Shown here: positions 1-9,347 of the stretch, in pieces
How positions within the stretch are numbered: position 1 is the first letter of the stretch
How the letters are laid out: the number at the start of each line of letters is the position of its first letter
NCBI GenBank assembly: GCA_013122435.1
Contig: WYDT01000022.1
Coordinates: 58,643-122,642, forward strand
Source: Chloroflexi bacterium AL-N1
GTDB taxonomy: Bacteria; Chloroflexota; Chloroflexia; Chloroflexales; Roseiflexaceae
Direction: 5' to 3'
Length of the DNA stretch: 64,000 nucleotides
The notes under the pieces: model-generated
What the model saw: only the letters and a program-made list of their open reading frames with translations
Told to the model about the DNA's origin: nothing
Databases searched by the model: none
Program-made: the position numbers and the translations under genes

Positions 1-881
1 CTACCGGCAAAACGGTAGACAATACCATTCTCATCACGAATCGGCACAACTCGATCTGCAATCCAACGAATTGAGTCATCAGAAAGAAGAATACGATATT
101 GATTGTTTTGTACTTCATTACTCCCCAGATTAGCAATTGTTTCCATGACTTGTATACGGTCATCTGGATGAATTGCATCAATCAATGAATTGACGTCAGC
201 ATACAAACTTTCACATGAACGTCCCCATATGTGCTCATACGCAGGACTAACATAGATGATCTGGCGGGTTTGAGCATCCATCATCCAAAACACCTGGCCA
301 ATATTATCAGCCATTTGTTGAAAACGAGACTCACTCTCTCGCTGATCAGTCAAAATCTGTTTGTTTGTTGCAATGGTCTCTTGCAATTCACTGATATGTT
401 GACGTAGTTCAAGCTGGGCTATGACCTGACGGCCTAATATCTGTAGGGCCGCTATCTGCTCAGAGTTTAGATCACGTGGCGTTTGATCAATAACACACAA
501 TGTGCCAATCGCGTAGCCATCTGGTGTTATAAGTGGTGTCCCAGCATAGAAACGAATATGAAGATCTTCAGTGACGAGAGGATTATCCATAAATCGTTGA
601 TCGTCTTGTGCATCGGGCACAATCATCACATCTGGTTGTTTGATAGCATGATTACAGAAGGCAATGTCTCGAGATGTCTCATCTGCCTCCAAACCAACCT
701 TTGATTTGAACCACTGTCGATCGGTGTCTATCAAACTTACAAGAGCGATTGGTGTGCCACAAATGAAGGCGGCCAGACGTGTGAGATCATCAAATGCTGC
801 TTCAGGCAATGTATCAAGAATATTGTATTGATGCAGGGCTTTGAGTCGTTCTGCTTCGTTGTCGTTCAAAGGCACACTCAT
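1..881 (-). CDS. GAF-PAS sensor protein, 5' part only
   Basis: The reading frame is open from an ATG at 881 to the left edge of the window (about 293 codons) and its 3' end lies outside. The N-terminal 165 or so residues form a GAF domain of the type found at the front of sensor kinases and diguanylate cyclases: ALHQYNILDTLPE near the start, then LVSLIDTDRQWFKSK and SRDIAFCNHAI. A short coiled-coil-like linker (QLELRQHISELQETI) leads into a PAS domain with VFWMMDAQTRQIIYVS and a PAC-like end, RWIADRIVPIRDENG. The effector domain (histidine kinase, GGDEF or other) is not visible, so the output is unknown. Cytoplasmic; no membrane segment is seen in this part. Confident on the domains, open on the function. 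Confidence 0.85.
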   Translation of the reverse strand, partial: MSVPLNDNEAERLKALHQYNILDTLPEAAFDDLTRLAAFICGTPIALVSLIDTDRQWFKSKVGLEADETSRDIAFCNHAIKQPDVMIVPDAQDDQRFMDNPLVTEDLHIRFYAGTPLITPDGYAIGTLCVIDQTPRDLNSEQIAALQILGRQVIAQLELRQHISELQETIATNKQILTDQRESESRFQQMADNIGQVFWMMDAQTRQIIYVSPAYEHIWGRSCESLYADVNSLIDAIHPDDRIQVMETIANLGSNEVQNNQYRILLSDDSIRWIADRVVPIRDENGIVYRFAG

Positions 882-1012
882 GAAATCTCCGATTTGATAT
901 ATGATAGCACTGTTCTATATGCTACTTGTAGAGTGGAAGCTAAACCAATTCATTTGAATTGTACAATCTATTGCATATGCTGCACAACAGCATCATTAAT
1001 AGAAGCATAAGA

Positions 1013-1507
1013 TTATACCAAAATGTCTCGTGCTTTTTCAACGGGACCTATTTGTAAGGTACTTCTGATGACAGGGCACTACCCGAATAGTGGCTGCGTC
1101 GACAATCGGCCAAGCACTACATTCAATAAGACTAATGGGAGTGTAGAAGATAGTCAGAGGTGTAACATGTCCATATATGGGCCATGTTGCTACAATCCGA
1201 TGCTGGTTTCCTGCACCATGACGAACCAATACGTCAGTACTGCGGAATCCCACATAGCTCATACCATAGCACAAAAAGATAATAATGATCCGGCGAGCAG
1301 TTCCTTGCGAAAGCGTAGCGTAAATGTGAACGAGATATACTCAGGTTGATTTATGACGAGATCATTCCAATGGGCATCAAACGCACTACGAATGATGTCA
1401 AGAATCATTCTTAATGTAAATGATTCCTGTTCGATTAAGGCTAGAAACTCTTCACCGTAACACTCTCGCCATGACCTGGGGTAGAGTCGGATAAACCCCT
1501 GTTTCAT
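1013..1507 (-). pseudogene. Decayed membrane protein partnered with PadR regulator
   Basis: The frame opens with MKQGFIRLYPRSWRECYG, the characteristic N-terminus of small membrane proteins that sit directly downstream of PadR regulators. After about 82 residues it meets a TGA. The same frame then continues with hydrophobic, membrane-like sequence (LSSTLPLVLLNVVLGRL) interrupted by further stops near 1190, 1157 and 1085, and ends at a TAA at 1013-1015. Its ATG overlaps the end of the upstream PadR frame in an ATGA arrangement, as expected for a coupled pair. Reading it as a pseudogene is an inference from retained similarity across the stops. A short functional 82-aa product cannot be excluded but would lack the membrane segments. 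Confidence 0.6.
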
Positions 1508-1560
1508 GAAATTGCCAAGCGTTGCAAACCAACATCTGTCAGGTTTTGCAGACGATTAAG

Positions 1561-1842
1561 TTAATCCTGTAAGAGACGCGAACCACTTTCTGTAAATCGA
1601 TAAGGGCGCCGCCGATCCTCGGGCGAAAGTGCCTTAATCCATCCCTGTTTTTCCAGGCGCGCAAGAGCACTGTAAAGCGTACCCGGACCCAGGTACACCG
1701 CATAGAGACATTTGATATCTTCGATCATGGCGTATTTATGTTTAGGGCCCTCTGCAAGACTCATTAGAATAAACAAGGCTGGTGCTAAAAAGCGTCCAAA
1801 TTGCTCAAGATTTTGCAAAAATACCCCTGATTTACACATCAA
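1561..1842 (-). CDS. PadR-family transcriptional regulator, C-terminally truncated
   Basis: Winged-helix DNA-binding protein of the PadR family: FLAPALFILMSLAEGPKHKY, then LGPGTLYSALARLEKQGWI and the wing EDRRRPYRFTESG. PadR proteins of this subtype normally continue for another 15-25 residues as a dimerisation helix. Here translation stops at TAA (1561-1563) after RLLQD. The same frame goes on as LNRLQNLTDVGLQRLAIS and then ends in an ATGA overlap with the next gene, so the stop looks like a point mutation (for example CAA to TAA) that removed the C-terminal helix. The start is ATG at 1842 or the adjacent ATG; no clear ribosome-binding site decides. It probably once repressed the operon with its downstream membrane protein. 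Confidence 0.7.
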   Translation of the reverse strand: MMCKSGVFLQNLEQFGRFLAPALFILMSLAEGPKHKYAMIEDIKCLYAVYLGPGTLYSALARLEKQGWIKALSPEDRRRPYRFTESGSRLLQD

Positions 1843-2210
1843 AGTATATTAGTTTCACGATATAACATTAATATGTCATAATAACAAGCAGAGGATTTTC
1901 TATCAAATTCAAATCTACCAATGCCTATCTGCTCTAAAAGAGAGGACGTTTGCTGCAACTCTGACCATCAATGAAACGTCTTAAACAATAGCTTTTGACT
2001 ATTTGTCATATGTGGAGACCATATCCAGAAGCGTTTCTGAGAGCATATTGATTCTGAATTGAGTTGTTGAATTTGACCAAAGCGGTCGTTTATTCGATAC
2101 AAGTTGGCTACAATTCTCAGAAACAATGGGCATGTAACTCATGTAAACCACCTGGCTCGTGTGTTTTACAGTGATAGATATGTAACTTGACATTGAGGAG
2201 GTTTGTGTTT
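1843..2210. other. Intergenic region without recognisable gene
   Basis: AT-rich divergent region between the PadR gene and the small membrane protein. A 64-codon minus-strand frame at 1999-2193 has no family resemblance and no ribosome-binding site. The promoters of both flanking genes presumably lie here, but I cannot assign -35/-10 boxes with confidence. Confidence 0.4.
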
Positions 2211-2600
2211 ATGGCAGCACGCTCAATATTTCAATCATCACGTCGGATGATGGAAAGCTTGCTTGGTTCATTAGGAGTGGCAGCAGGTGGTTGGTTGGTA
2301 AGTATTCCATTTATGGTAGATTTGAGTGGGTTTGTTATTCGTGCGAATATGATTATCACTGGTGCAATTATTGTTTTATGTAGTTTTGTGTGTGTTGCTA
2401 ATCATATGCGTATGCGTTACGCCCCAGCATGGATCGCGGGATTCTTTACGGCTGTGGCAGGCTTATGGGCTACTTTCTCGTCGTTGATATTTAACTACCC
2501 CCACGACAGCTCTGCATTCACCATTTTGCTGGCAACAGGCCTCTGTTCCACTATGATTGCCTGCTGGTCCGTACGTTGGAGTTGGGCGACACATGGCTAG
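2211..2600 (+). CDS. Small four-helix membrane protein (SPW-repeat-like)
   Basis: A 129-aa integral membrane protein. The ATG at 2211 is chosen because GAGGAGG (2195-2201) sits nine bases upstream; an in-frame TTG at 2187 precedes that site. Four hydrophobic segments are visible: LGVAAGGWLVSIPFMV, ANMIITGAIIVLCSFVCVA, WIAGFFTAVAGLWATFSSL and FTILLATGLCSTMIACW. The pairwise arrangement, with GGWLVSIPF before the first helix and WATFSSLIF after the third, resembles the SPW repeat family, though the exact S-P-W triplets are not preserved. Function unknown; no operon partner. Confidence 0.7.
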   Translation: MAARSIFQSSRRMMESLLGSLGVAAGGWLVSIPFMVDLSGFVIRANMIITGAIIVLCSFVCVANHMRMRYAPAWIAGFFTAVAGLWATFSSLIFNYPHDSSAFTILLATGLCSTMIACWSVRWSWATHG

Positions 2601-2739
2601 TAAAAACACTAATACACCTACATACACTAGAGAAACGTAGAGCAAATGTAACCGATAAAGAACTGGCTGCGGCAGGTCTACACCTGCTTGCGGTGCTCTA
2701 CGTCCCCCCAGATCACGCTTCTTTTGACTACAACCACCT

Positions 2740-3141
2740 TTACTCCAGATCTATAACTGCCAATGTACACCGTGAGACACAGATCAGTTTTTCATCTTCA
2801 TCTTGTATTTTGACCTCCCATATCTGTGTAGTACGACCTTTATGCAGCGGTACTCCTATGGCTGTTAACATCCCAGTGCGTTTGGGGCGTATATGATTCG
2901 CGTTAATCTCCAATCCAAAGGCCGTTTTTCCTGACGGACAACTCACGACTGCCCCAACGCTAGCGACAGTTTCGGCTAATGCCACACTCGCACCGCCATG
3001 GAGATAGCCAAACGGCTGATGGTGCTGGGGTGTGACCGGCATCGTTGCGACAACTTGGTCACTCGACACATCCTGCAATACAATGCCTAATGTTTTATCC
3101 AGACTATCTTTTGATTGTAATAAGTTAAAATCAATACCCAT
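2740..3141 (-). CDS. Hotdog-fold acyl-CoA thioesterase (PaaI/MenI type)
   Basis: A 133-aa single hotdog domain. The segment FGYLHGGASVALAETVAS is the helix and catalytic loop of the YdiI/MenI-PaaI subgroup, with the HGG turn and the Glu in AETVAS that acts as catalytic base in that family. LEINANHIRPKRTG and the C-terminal strands also fit. These enzymes hydrolyse aromatic or medium-chain acyl-CoA esters, for example 1,4-dihydroxy-2-naphthoyl-CoA in menaquinone synthesis. No menaquinone or phenylacetate genes are nearby, so the substrate cannot be inferred. The start is ATG at 3141, with GAGGTGTTCTGA just upstream as ribosome-binding site. Confidence 0.85.
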   Translation of the reverse strand: MGIDFNLLQSKDSLDKTLGIVLQDVSSDQVVATMPVTPQHHQPFGYLHGGASVALAETVASVGAVVSCPSGKTAFGLEINANHIRPKRTGMLTAIGVPLHKGRTTQIWEVKIQDEDEKLICVSRCTLAVIDLE

Positions 3142-3321
3142 TCAGAACACCTCATATCCATATTGAAATTGAATACCCCTGATATGTACGAATAATAACG
3201 CATGTGAGACGTATAACACCGCTACATTAATGAGGATGGGATGGTTTTTCGTGACAGAAAGAGGTATAATATTTAAGATGTTTGAAATCAGCGTTCTTCT
3301 ACATAGAAGTTTGGTAACAGC

Positions 3322-5643
3322 ATGAGTGTTACCCTGCAGTTGCTTCTCTATCTCGCACCTGCCATTATTACGGTATCATTGGCTGTATGCGTTTGGCAAA
3401 ATCGCCAATACCGTCAAGATCATGGTACATTTTCTTTTTGTGGTTTACTGATCATCCTCGCTTATTGGTCAGTCTGTTGTACCATGACCACTGTTGCAAC
3501 AACATTACGTGAGAATATTATCTGGGCCACTTTACAATATGGTGGAACCTCGTTTGTGGGTCCGTTGTGGTTGCTCTTCGCAATGACCTACGCTGATACA
3601 TCTCTACGAACTGATCGACGCTTTCAAGCATTCCTGTTTGCACCTGGTATATTGCTTGCTATCGCTGTATTGACGAATAACGCCCATATGTTGTGGTGGA
3701 CTAATATCCGTCTAGATTCAAGTAGTACCTTTCCTGCTTTAGTCGTCGACTCTGGCCCTCTCCTTTGGCTTTATGTGGCCTACCTCTCACTCTGTGTACT
3801 GATCGGGTCAGCCCTGATTGCCCTCAGGATACGACATACAGCACCAACCGAATATCGACACACATATCTGATGGCTTTTGGTGCCGCAATTCCAGTCATT
3901 GGTGGAGCTATACTACTGCTGAGCGGGCAGAACAGCACGATCGGTGATCCAGCCTTATTGTTATTTACTGTGGCGACGATCTTCTTTTTTGCAGCCCTAT
4001 TTCATCAACCACTGCCTGATATCAATCTGATCGCTCAACAGCGTCTGTTGGACAATACATCCGATGGACTGTTACTTGTTGACCATCAGAGCAAAGTGGT
4101 TTCGATCAATGCCATTGCTATACAGATGTTGGGGCTGCCATCAGAACGTTGGACCACACGTCACATTACTGATGTACTGGCGATCACGCCGCTCAAGCAA
4201 CAGCTACAAACGCTGCTGACAACACCATGGCAGGCTGCAACACAACAAATTACTTACACAACCAACAACGAACTGCGTGGTGTTGAATTACGGTTGGAAT
4301 CAATCGAAGTAAATCAAGTGTCGGCTGGTTGGCTGTTGGTGCTCCAAGACACCACTCTTCTAACACAAGCGGAACAACGCCTAAGCCATCGGACCACAGA
4401 ACTATCTGTAATCAATCAGATTGCATTAGCGATAGATGGCAAGACACCGCAGGAAGACATTCTTCCAGTTGCTGTTAAGATCATAAAACATGCCCAACCA
4501 GATACCTGGATAGGCATTGGTGTTTTTCAAAACCAGCATCAGTTACACCTTGTTCACAACCAGAGGATCGCATCATCAACTCCAGGAGAATGGCAGGCTA
4601 AAGAGACGCTTATTGTCGATCAGGCAGCATTTGCTCAGGTGTTGCAAAGCAAGCAAACCAGCCTACTTTCGATGAGCGATACTGCGATCAACGGAACGCC
4701 TCTGGAAGATCTGTTGCGAAAGTCAGGGATCCAATCGCTTTTTGTAGTACCCCTCCATCACGATGATACATCACTTGGAGGGCTATTCATCGGCAAAGCA
4801 CAAGATTTTGCTATTTCCACAGATGAACGACAGTTGTTTGATACTATTGCAAGTCTGCTTGCAACGATGCTGACACATGAAATACACGATAGAGAAGTTG
4901 AACAGGTTAGTGAGTTGAAGGCAACATTTCTTGCGACGGTCAGCCATGAGTTACGGACACCATTGACTTCCGTCATGGGATTTGCTCACCTGTTGCAGAT
5001 TGGCGTTTTCGGCGAGCTTCCCAGCAGTGCCAATGAGCCCCTTCAAAGTATTCAACACCATGGCGAGGTACTGCTGCGCTTAATTAACGACATCCTTGAT
5101 TTTTCACGTATTGAAGCAGAACAACTTGATATCGACACATATCCTATTGATACCACTGCTATTGTTGAATCGATAAGCAATACCTTTCGAAAACAGGCAC
5201 AGGAGCGGGGCCTGGACTTCCATGTTGATATAACCCCCGATTTGCCGTACGCTCATGCAAACAGTACGCGTCTTGAACAAGTGCTGACCCATTTGCTTTC
5301 CAATGCGATTAAGTTTACCGAGATCGGCTCAATCACTGTGCGCGCGTATGGGCATCAGGAGCTTGTGCGGATTAGTATTCAGGATACAGGCATAGGGATC
5401 GCACCGGAACATCAGCAGAGAGTATTTCGTGAGTTTCAACAACTCGAAGATATTCAAACACGTCGCGTTGGTGGTGCTGGTTTAGGTCTGGCGATCAGCA
5501 AACGATTGATGGAGTTGATGGGTGGGACGATTACGCTCGAAAGTGCTGCGGGTAAAGGCTCAACCTTTCACTGTGACTTGCAAAGTGCTGCAGCAGAGTG
5601 CTCAACTGATGATGACATTGCGAAAACTCGCATACTAGGCTAG
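3322..5643 (+). CDS. 7TM-PAS-GAF sensor histidine kinase
   Basis: A 773-aa hybrid-free histidine kinase. Residues 1-230 contain seven hydrophobic segments and match the His-kinase N-terminal 7TM sensor. About 240-340 is a PAS domain (LLDNTSDGLLLVDHQSKVV) and 355-520 a GAF domain. From about 535 comes the dimerisation and phosphoacceptor helix, FLATVSHELRTPLTSVMG, with His542 as phosphorylation site, followed by the HATPase domain with the N box (LSNAIKF), DTGIGI and GGAGLGLAIS. There is no receiver domain and no response regulator next door, so the partner is encoded elsewhere. It is convergent with the transglutaminase operon. A weak TATAAT lies at 3265-3270. Start ATG 3322 has only a weak AGAAG upstream. 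Confidence 0.93.
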   Translation: MSVTLQLLLYLAPAIITVSLAVCVWQNRQYRQDHGTFSFCGLLIILAYWSVCCTMTTVATTLRENIIWATLQYGGTSFVGPLWLLFAMTYADTSLRTDRRFQAFLFAPGILLAIAVLTNNAHMLWWTNIRLDSSSTFPALVVDSGPLLWLYVAYLSLCVLIGSALIALRIRHTAPTEYRHTYLMAFGAAIPVIGGAILLLSGQNSTIGDPALLLFTVATIFFFAALFHQPLPDINLIAQQRLLDNTSDGLLLVDHQSKVVSINAIAIQMLGLPSERWTTRHITDVLAITPLKQQLQTLLTTPWQAATQQITYTTNNELRGVELRLESIEVNQVSAGWLLVLQDTTLLTQAEQRLSHRTTELSVINQIALAIDGKTPQEDILPVAVKIIKHAQPDTWIGIGVFQNQHQLHLVHNQRIASSTPGEWQAKETLIVDQAAFAQVLQSKQTSLLSMSDTAINGTPLEDLLRKSGIQSLFVVPLHHDDTSLGGLFIGKAQDFAISTDERQLFDTIASLLATMLTHEIHDREVEQVSELKATFLATVSHELRTPLTSVMGFAHLLQIGVFGELPSSANEPLQSIQHHGEVLLRLINDILDFSRIEAEQLDIDTYPIDTTAIVESISNTFRKQAQERGLDFHVDITPDLPYAHANSTRLEQVLTHLLSNAIKFTEIGSITVRAYGHQELVRISIQDTGIGIAPEHQQRVFREFQQLEDIQTRRVGGAGLGLAISKRLMELMGGTITLESAAGKGSTFHCDLQSAAAECSTDDDIAKTRILG

Positions 5644-5667
5644 CCGATTGCCTGCAAACGCAAAAGA

Positions 5668-6615
5668 CTATTGTTGCTGTGGATATTGCTGCGGGTGCTC
5701 ATCGGCTTCCTCAGATACGCCCCACTTCGCCATTGGTGTTAACACAGCTTCTTCCGGTGGCTCTTCAGTGGGCGAGACATTCACACCAACAAATAATTCT
5801 GTGACGACATTGCCCTTAAAAATGCCGTGTGTCGGCGGTACATCAGCATAGTCCCGTCCTACTGCAACGCGAATATGTCGATCTGCCACAATAAGGTTGT
5901 TGGTTGGATCAAAACCCACCCAGCCAAAACCAGGCAGTAATGCTTCTACCCACGCATGTGTCGCGTCTTCTGCTGATCGATCATGCACTCCACTTCGATG
6001 AAAGAGGTACCCACTCACATAGCGACACGGGATATGCAATTCCCGCACTAATGCAATCATAATGTGGGCAAAATCCTGACATACCCCACGGCGACTCGTC
6101 AACGCCTCTTCGATGGGCGAATCAACCCGTGTGCTTTGTGGTGTGTAGTCGAAATAATTAAAAATAGCGCTATTGATACTATGCAATGTCGTCAAAGGAT
6201 CATCCTGTCGGCGAATTTCCAGATCACGCGCAAGCTGAGCGAGCAGTTCGCCGGGGCGGACAAAATGGCTTGGGGTGAGCATATCCCAATAAACATCTGT
6301 CGCGGTCAGCGTATCGAGTTCATTCCAGGCTTCAGGGCTTAATGCTGCAGGAAGCGCTACAGGTGGGTTAATATCGACAAGCGCTTCCGCCATAATGGTT
6401 AATTGACGGTGATTTCCAGGTATATCAAAGTGATGTACCGTGTTTCCCAACGCATCGCGGTATGAGATCACCTGTGTACGTGGTGTTGCAGTCAGCCGAA
6501 AATTCAACATGCGCTGGGGTCCCTCGGTCCGCGGTTGCATACGTACTTCCATCACGCTCTCACTGATGGACGCACTGTAACGGAAACGGGTTTTGTGACA
6601 AATTGAATAATACAT
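5668..6615 (-). CDS. Transglutaminase-like cysteine protease-fold protein
   Basis: A 315-aa protein with a bacterial transglutaminase-like N-terminal beta domain (residues 1-80: YYSICHKTRFRYSASISESV, PRTEGPQR) followed by a transglutaminase core. The catalytic triad is visible: Cys179 in RRGVCQDFAH, His220 in THAWVEALLPG and Asp236 in GFDPTNN. The C-terminal 40 residues are acidic and Gln/Pro-rich and probably disordered. It is the last gene of a three-gene operon with the alpha-E and ATP-grasp genes (gaps of 31 and 41 bases). This gene set is widely conserved and has been proposed by comparative genomics to make and process an amide-linked peptide or peptide-tagged product. Cytoplasmic; no signal peptide. 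The biochemical reaction has not been established. Confidence 0.9.
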   Translation of the reverse strand: MYYSICHKTRFRYSASISESVMEVRMQPRTEGPQRMLNFRLTATPRTQVISYRDALGNTVHHFDIPGNHRQLTIMAEALVDINPPVALPAALSPEAWNELDTLTATDVYWDMLTPSHFVRPGELLAQLARDLEIRRQDDPLTTLHSINSAIFNYFDYTPQSTRVDSPIEEALTSRRGVCQDFAHIMIALVRELHIPCRYVSGYLFHRSGVHDRSAEDATHAWVEALLPGFGWVGFDPTNNLIVADRHIRVAVGRDYADVPPTHGIFKGNVVTELFVGVNVSPTEEPPEEAVLTPMAKWGVSEEADEHPQQYPQQQ

Positions 6616-6646
6616 GAGACGGATATCCTACGCTACTAAAGAATAT

Positions 6647-7609
6647 TCATTGCGTAATAGCTGTATCAATTGGATAGCTAACATACGTTTGATAGATCGC
6701 ATTGTGGATCTGGGTACACTGATGTTGGACATCTGCCAAATAAGCACCCAACCCCTCGGCAACAATTTCATCCACTTGTCCATAATCGAGCGTCGCACTC
6801 AAGCGCCCGGTCATCCGTTCTGCTCGCCCACCCGGACGACCACCAGTGGTAACAGTAATAGCCCGCAGCGCAGATCGTAAAGCGTCTGATGAAAAACGTA
6901 CTGAATGCGGGAATTCATCATTAAGGAGGAGAAATTCCAAGATACGGCCCGGCTGAACATCTGCCGTATATACTTTACAATATGCTTCAAAAGCGGTACA
7001 TGATTTCAGCAAACCAACCCAACCAAGATAATCGAGTGCGCTGACATTATTGTCTACCGTTTCTGTAGGCTCCAAAAGATAGACTTCCAGCAGGGTGGCA
7101 ATGGTACTAGCCCGCTCAATATAACGACCGGCTTGAATAAACTGCCATCCCTGATCATGGCTCATAGTAGTATCGGTGACACCTTGAAAGAGATGTGCGC
7201 CTTCTTTGATACGCCGAAAAAATTCATGCGGCTCAACACTCCAGATGTCATCCATATGCAACCTTTTGACCGCGAGATATAAACGATTAAGTTGCTCCCA
7301 CATCTCGGTACTAAGCTGCTCACGAACCTGGCGGGCATTGTCACGGGCCGCAGTAATACACGATACGATAGATGAGGGGTTTTGTGCATCGAATGTCAGT
7401 GCCTGGGTGACATTGTAAGCATCGGTTGTACGATCATCGGGCAATGTAGCACGTAAACTTGCTAACACCCGTTCCCAGCGATGCTCGGATGACTCAGGTG
7501 TTTGATCAAGCATCTGGTGAAGATTGAGATCGATCACACGCGCCGTGTGTTCGGAACGCTCCAAGTAACGACACATCCAGTACAGGCTGTCAGCAACACG
7601 ACTTAGCAT
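6647..7609 (-). CDS. Alpha-E domain protein (DUF403)
   Basis: A 320-aa all-helical protein beginning MLSRVADSLYWMCRYLERSE, the diagnostic start of the alpha-E family. Later hallmarks are QAGRYIERASTIATLLEVYL and the repeated Arg/Glu pairs on helices (LLNDEFPHSVRFS). It covers the whole family length. It has no known catalytic motif and is almost always encoded between a circularly permuted ATP-grasp protein and a transglutaminase, as here. It is thought to act as a helical partner in the same amide-forming pathway. The start is ATG at 7609; the upstream stop of the ATP-grasp gene is only 41 bases away, so translation is probably coupled. Confidence 0.92.
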   Translation of the reverse strand: MLSRVADSLYWMCRYLERSEHTARVIDLNLHQMLDQTPESSEHRWERVLASLRATLPDDRTTDAYNVTQALTFDAQNPSSIVSCITAARDNARQVREQLSTEMWEQLNRLYLAVKRLHMDDIWSVEPHEFFRRIKEGAHLFQGVTDTTMSHDQGWQFIQAGRYIERASTIATLLEVYLLEPTETVDNNVSALDYLGWVGLLKSCTAFEAYCKVYTADVQPGRILEFLLLNDEFPHSVRFSSDALRSALRAITVTTGGRPGGRAERMTGRLSATLDYGQVDEIVAEGLGAYLADVQHQCTQIHNAIYQTYVSYPIDTAITQ

Positions 7610-7650
7610 TGAGGCATATCCTTATCATCATCACATGACCACAGCTATGA

Positions 7651-9123
7651 TTACCCGAAAAGCACCCATGTATCTTTACTACCACCACCCTGTGACGAAT
7701 TCACCACTAACGAACCACGCTGCAACGCCACTCGAGTCAGGCCCCCTGGGACAATCGTGATCTGATCACCATAAAGAATATACGGACGTAGGTCGACATG
7801 ACGACTTTCTACTTTTCCATCAATAAAACAGGGCGCACGTGACAAGGAGAGGGTTGGCTGGGCAATATAGTTACGCGGGTTGGCAAGAATCTGCTGGCGA
7901 AACTCTTCACACTGTGCTTTGGTGCTATGGGGACCAATCAGCATCCCATAACCACCCGACTCGCCGACTGCCTTAACCACCAGTTGGCCCAGGTTTTCCA
8001 GAACATATTGCTGCTGTGATTTATCGGAGAGCAAATACGTGTCGACATTATCGAGAATCGGTTCTTCACTAAGATAGTAACGGATGATCTGTGGAACATA
8101 GGCATACAACGCTTTGTCATCAGCAACACCAGTGCCAATAGAGTTGGCCAACGCTACATTGCCTGCACGATAGGCATTGAGCAGTCCCGCCACACCAAGC
8201 CGTGAGTGTGGATTGAACACCAGTGGGTCAAGAAAATCATCATCAACGCGACGATAGATGACATCAACGCGACGCAGTCCCGACGTAGTACGCATGTACA
8301 CATGATTGTTGTAAATGAGCAGATCACGCCCCTCGACCAGTTCAATGCCCATCTGGCGTGCGAGAAAGGTATGTTCAAAATAGGCAGAATTGTAGACGCC
8401 TGGTGTCAAAAGAACGATGGTTGGATCGGGTCGGTGAGATGGGGCCAATGCACGCAATGTGGCTAACAAGGCTTGCCCGTACTCATCAACAGAACGAATG
8501 CCATAATTCCCAAAGAGACGCGGAAATACCCGCTTCATCACCTGGCGGTTGGCCAGCATATACGATACACCACTGGGAACACGCAGGTTATCTTCCAATA
8601 CCACAAATCGACCGTCACCAAGACGCACAAGGTCAGTGCCTACAACGGAAATGTACAGATCGCGGGGAACGCGAACGCCCCGCATTTCGCGTCGAAAGTG
8701 TTTACAACTATAGACTAATGCGCGGGGAACAATACCATCTGCAAGAATACGACCTTCGTGATAGATATCCTTCAAAAAAAGATTGAGGGCAGTAATACGT
8801 TGTTTGAGGCCACGCTCAATTATCGACCATTCGCTGCTGGTGATAATGCGTGGTAAGAGATCGTAGGGGAAGATACGCTCCGTTCCTGACTCAGTACCGT
8901 AGACTGTAAACGTAATGCCCTGATTGAGAAAAGCAATGTCGGCGGCCTGTTGGCGTTGTCGCAAGTCATCGGCGGGGAGTTCGAGCAAGCGCTGGTAGAG
9001 GGCTTGATAGTGGGTGCGTGACAAGGCATCAATGGTAAACATTTCATCATAAGCTGTGTCCAGTTCATACGTGGCAAATGGCAGTGGCAGGTTATGTTGC
9101 GTTGGTATGCCGGATTCAATCAC
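7651..9123 (-). CDS. Circularly permuted type 2 ATP-grasp protein
   Basis: A 490-aa protein of the DUF404/DUF407 family, in which the ATP-grasp fold is circularly permuted. Seen directly: TYDEMF-like start (AYDEMFTIDAL), GITFTVYGTESGTERIFPYD, the Pro-rich LRVPSGVSYMLANR, LKAVGESGGYGMLIGP-like glycine loop (VKAVGESGGYGML) and the terminal SSQGGGSKDTWVL. ATP-grasp enzymes form amide or peptide bonds through an acyl-phosphate intermediate. It is the first gene of the operon with alpha-E and transglutaminase. Start ATG 9123 has AGGAAAGGCGTG upstream. The substrate is unknown. Confidence 0.92.
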   Translation of the reverse strand: MIESGIPTQHNLPLPFATYELDTAYDEMFTIDALSRTHYQALYQRLLELPADDLRQRQQAADIAFLNQGITFTVYGTESGTERIFPYDLLPRIITSSEWSIIERGLKQRITALNLFLKDIYHEGRILADGIVPRALVYSCKHFRREMRGVRVPRDLYISVVGTDLVRLGDGRFVVLEDNLRVPSGVSYMLANRQVMKRVFPRLFGNYGIRSVDEYGQALLATLRALAPSHRPDPTIVLLTPGVYNSAYFEHTFLARQMGIELVEGRDLLIYNNHVYMRTTSGLRRVDVIYRRVDDDFLDPLVFNPHSRLGVAGLLNAYRAGNVALANSIGTGVADDKALYAYVPQIIRYYLSEEPILDNVDTYLLSDKSQQQYVLENLGQLVVKAVGESGGYGMLIGPHSTKAQCEEFRQQILANPRNYIAQPTLSLSRAPCFIDGKVESRHVDLRPYILYGDQITIVPGGLTRVALQRGSLVVNSSQGGGSKDTWVLFG

Positions 9124-9173
9124 TGGTCCACGCCTTTCCTGTCTATGTATTAACGCCGTCTATAACAAAATAT

Positions 9174-9193
9174 CCCCACGACCATTCGTGGGG
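9174..9193 (-). terminator. Stem-loop terminator downstream of SUFU-like gene
   Basis: A perfect 8-bp stem CCCCACGA / TCGTGGGG with a 4-base loop. Read on the minus strand it is followed by ATATTTTGTTATAG, a T-rich tract. It would end transcripts from the minus-strand gene at 9348-9908 and insulate the ATP-grasp operon. Confidence 0.6.
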
Positions 9194-9347
9194 CATCACT
9201 GCCGATATGTGTGTTTATCACATCCTGATATTTGTATGGTACCTGTCACGTTCCAATTCGTCAAATAGGTTGTGATGGTCGATCAAAAACAATGTCCTTC
9301 GATACCCACTGTGCGCTCATTCCTGACAAATGCAACAATAAACATGT

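Noticed and set aside
1999..2193. 64-codon minus-strand frame in the PadR/SPW gap
   Set aside because: No ribosome-binding site, no family resemblance, low-complexity intergenic composition.
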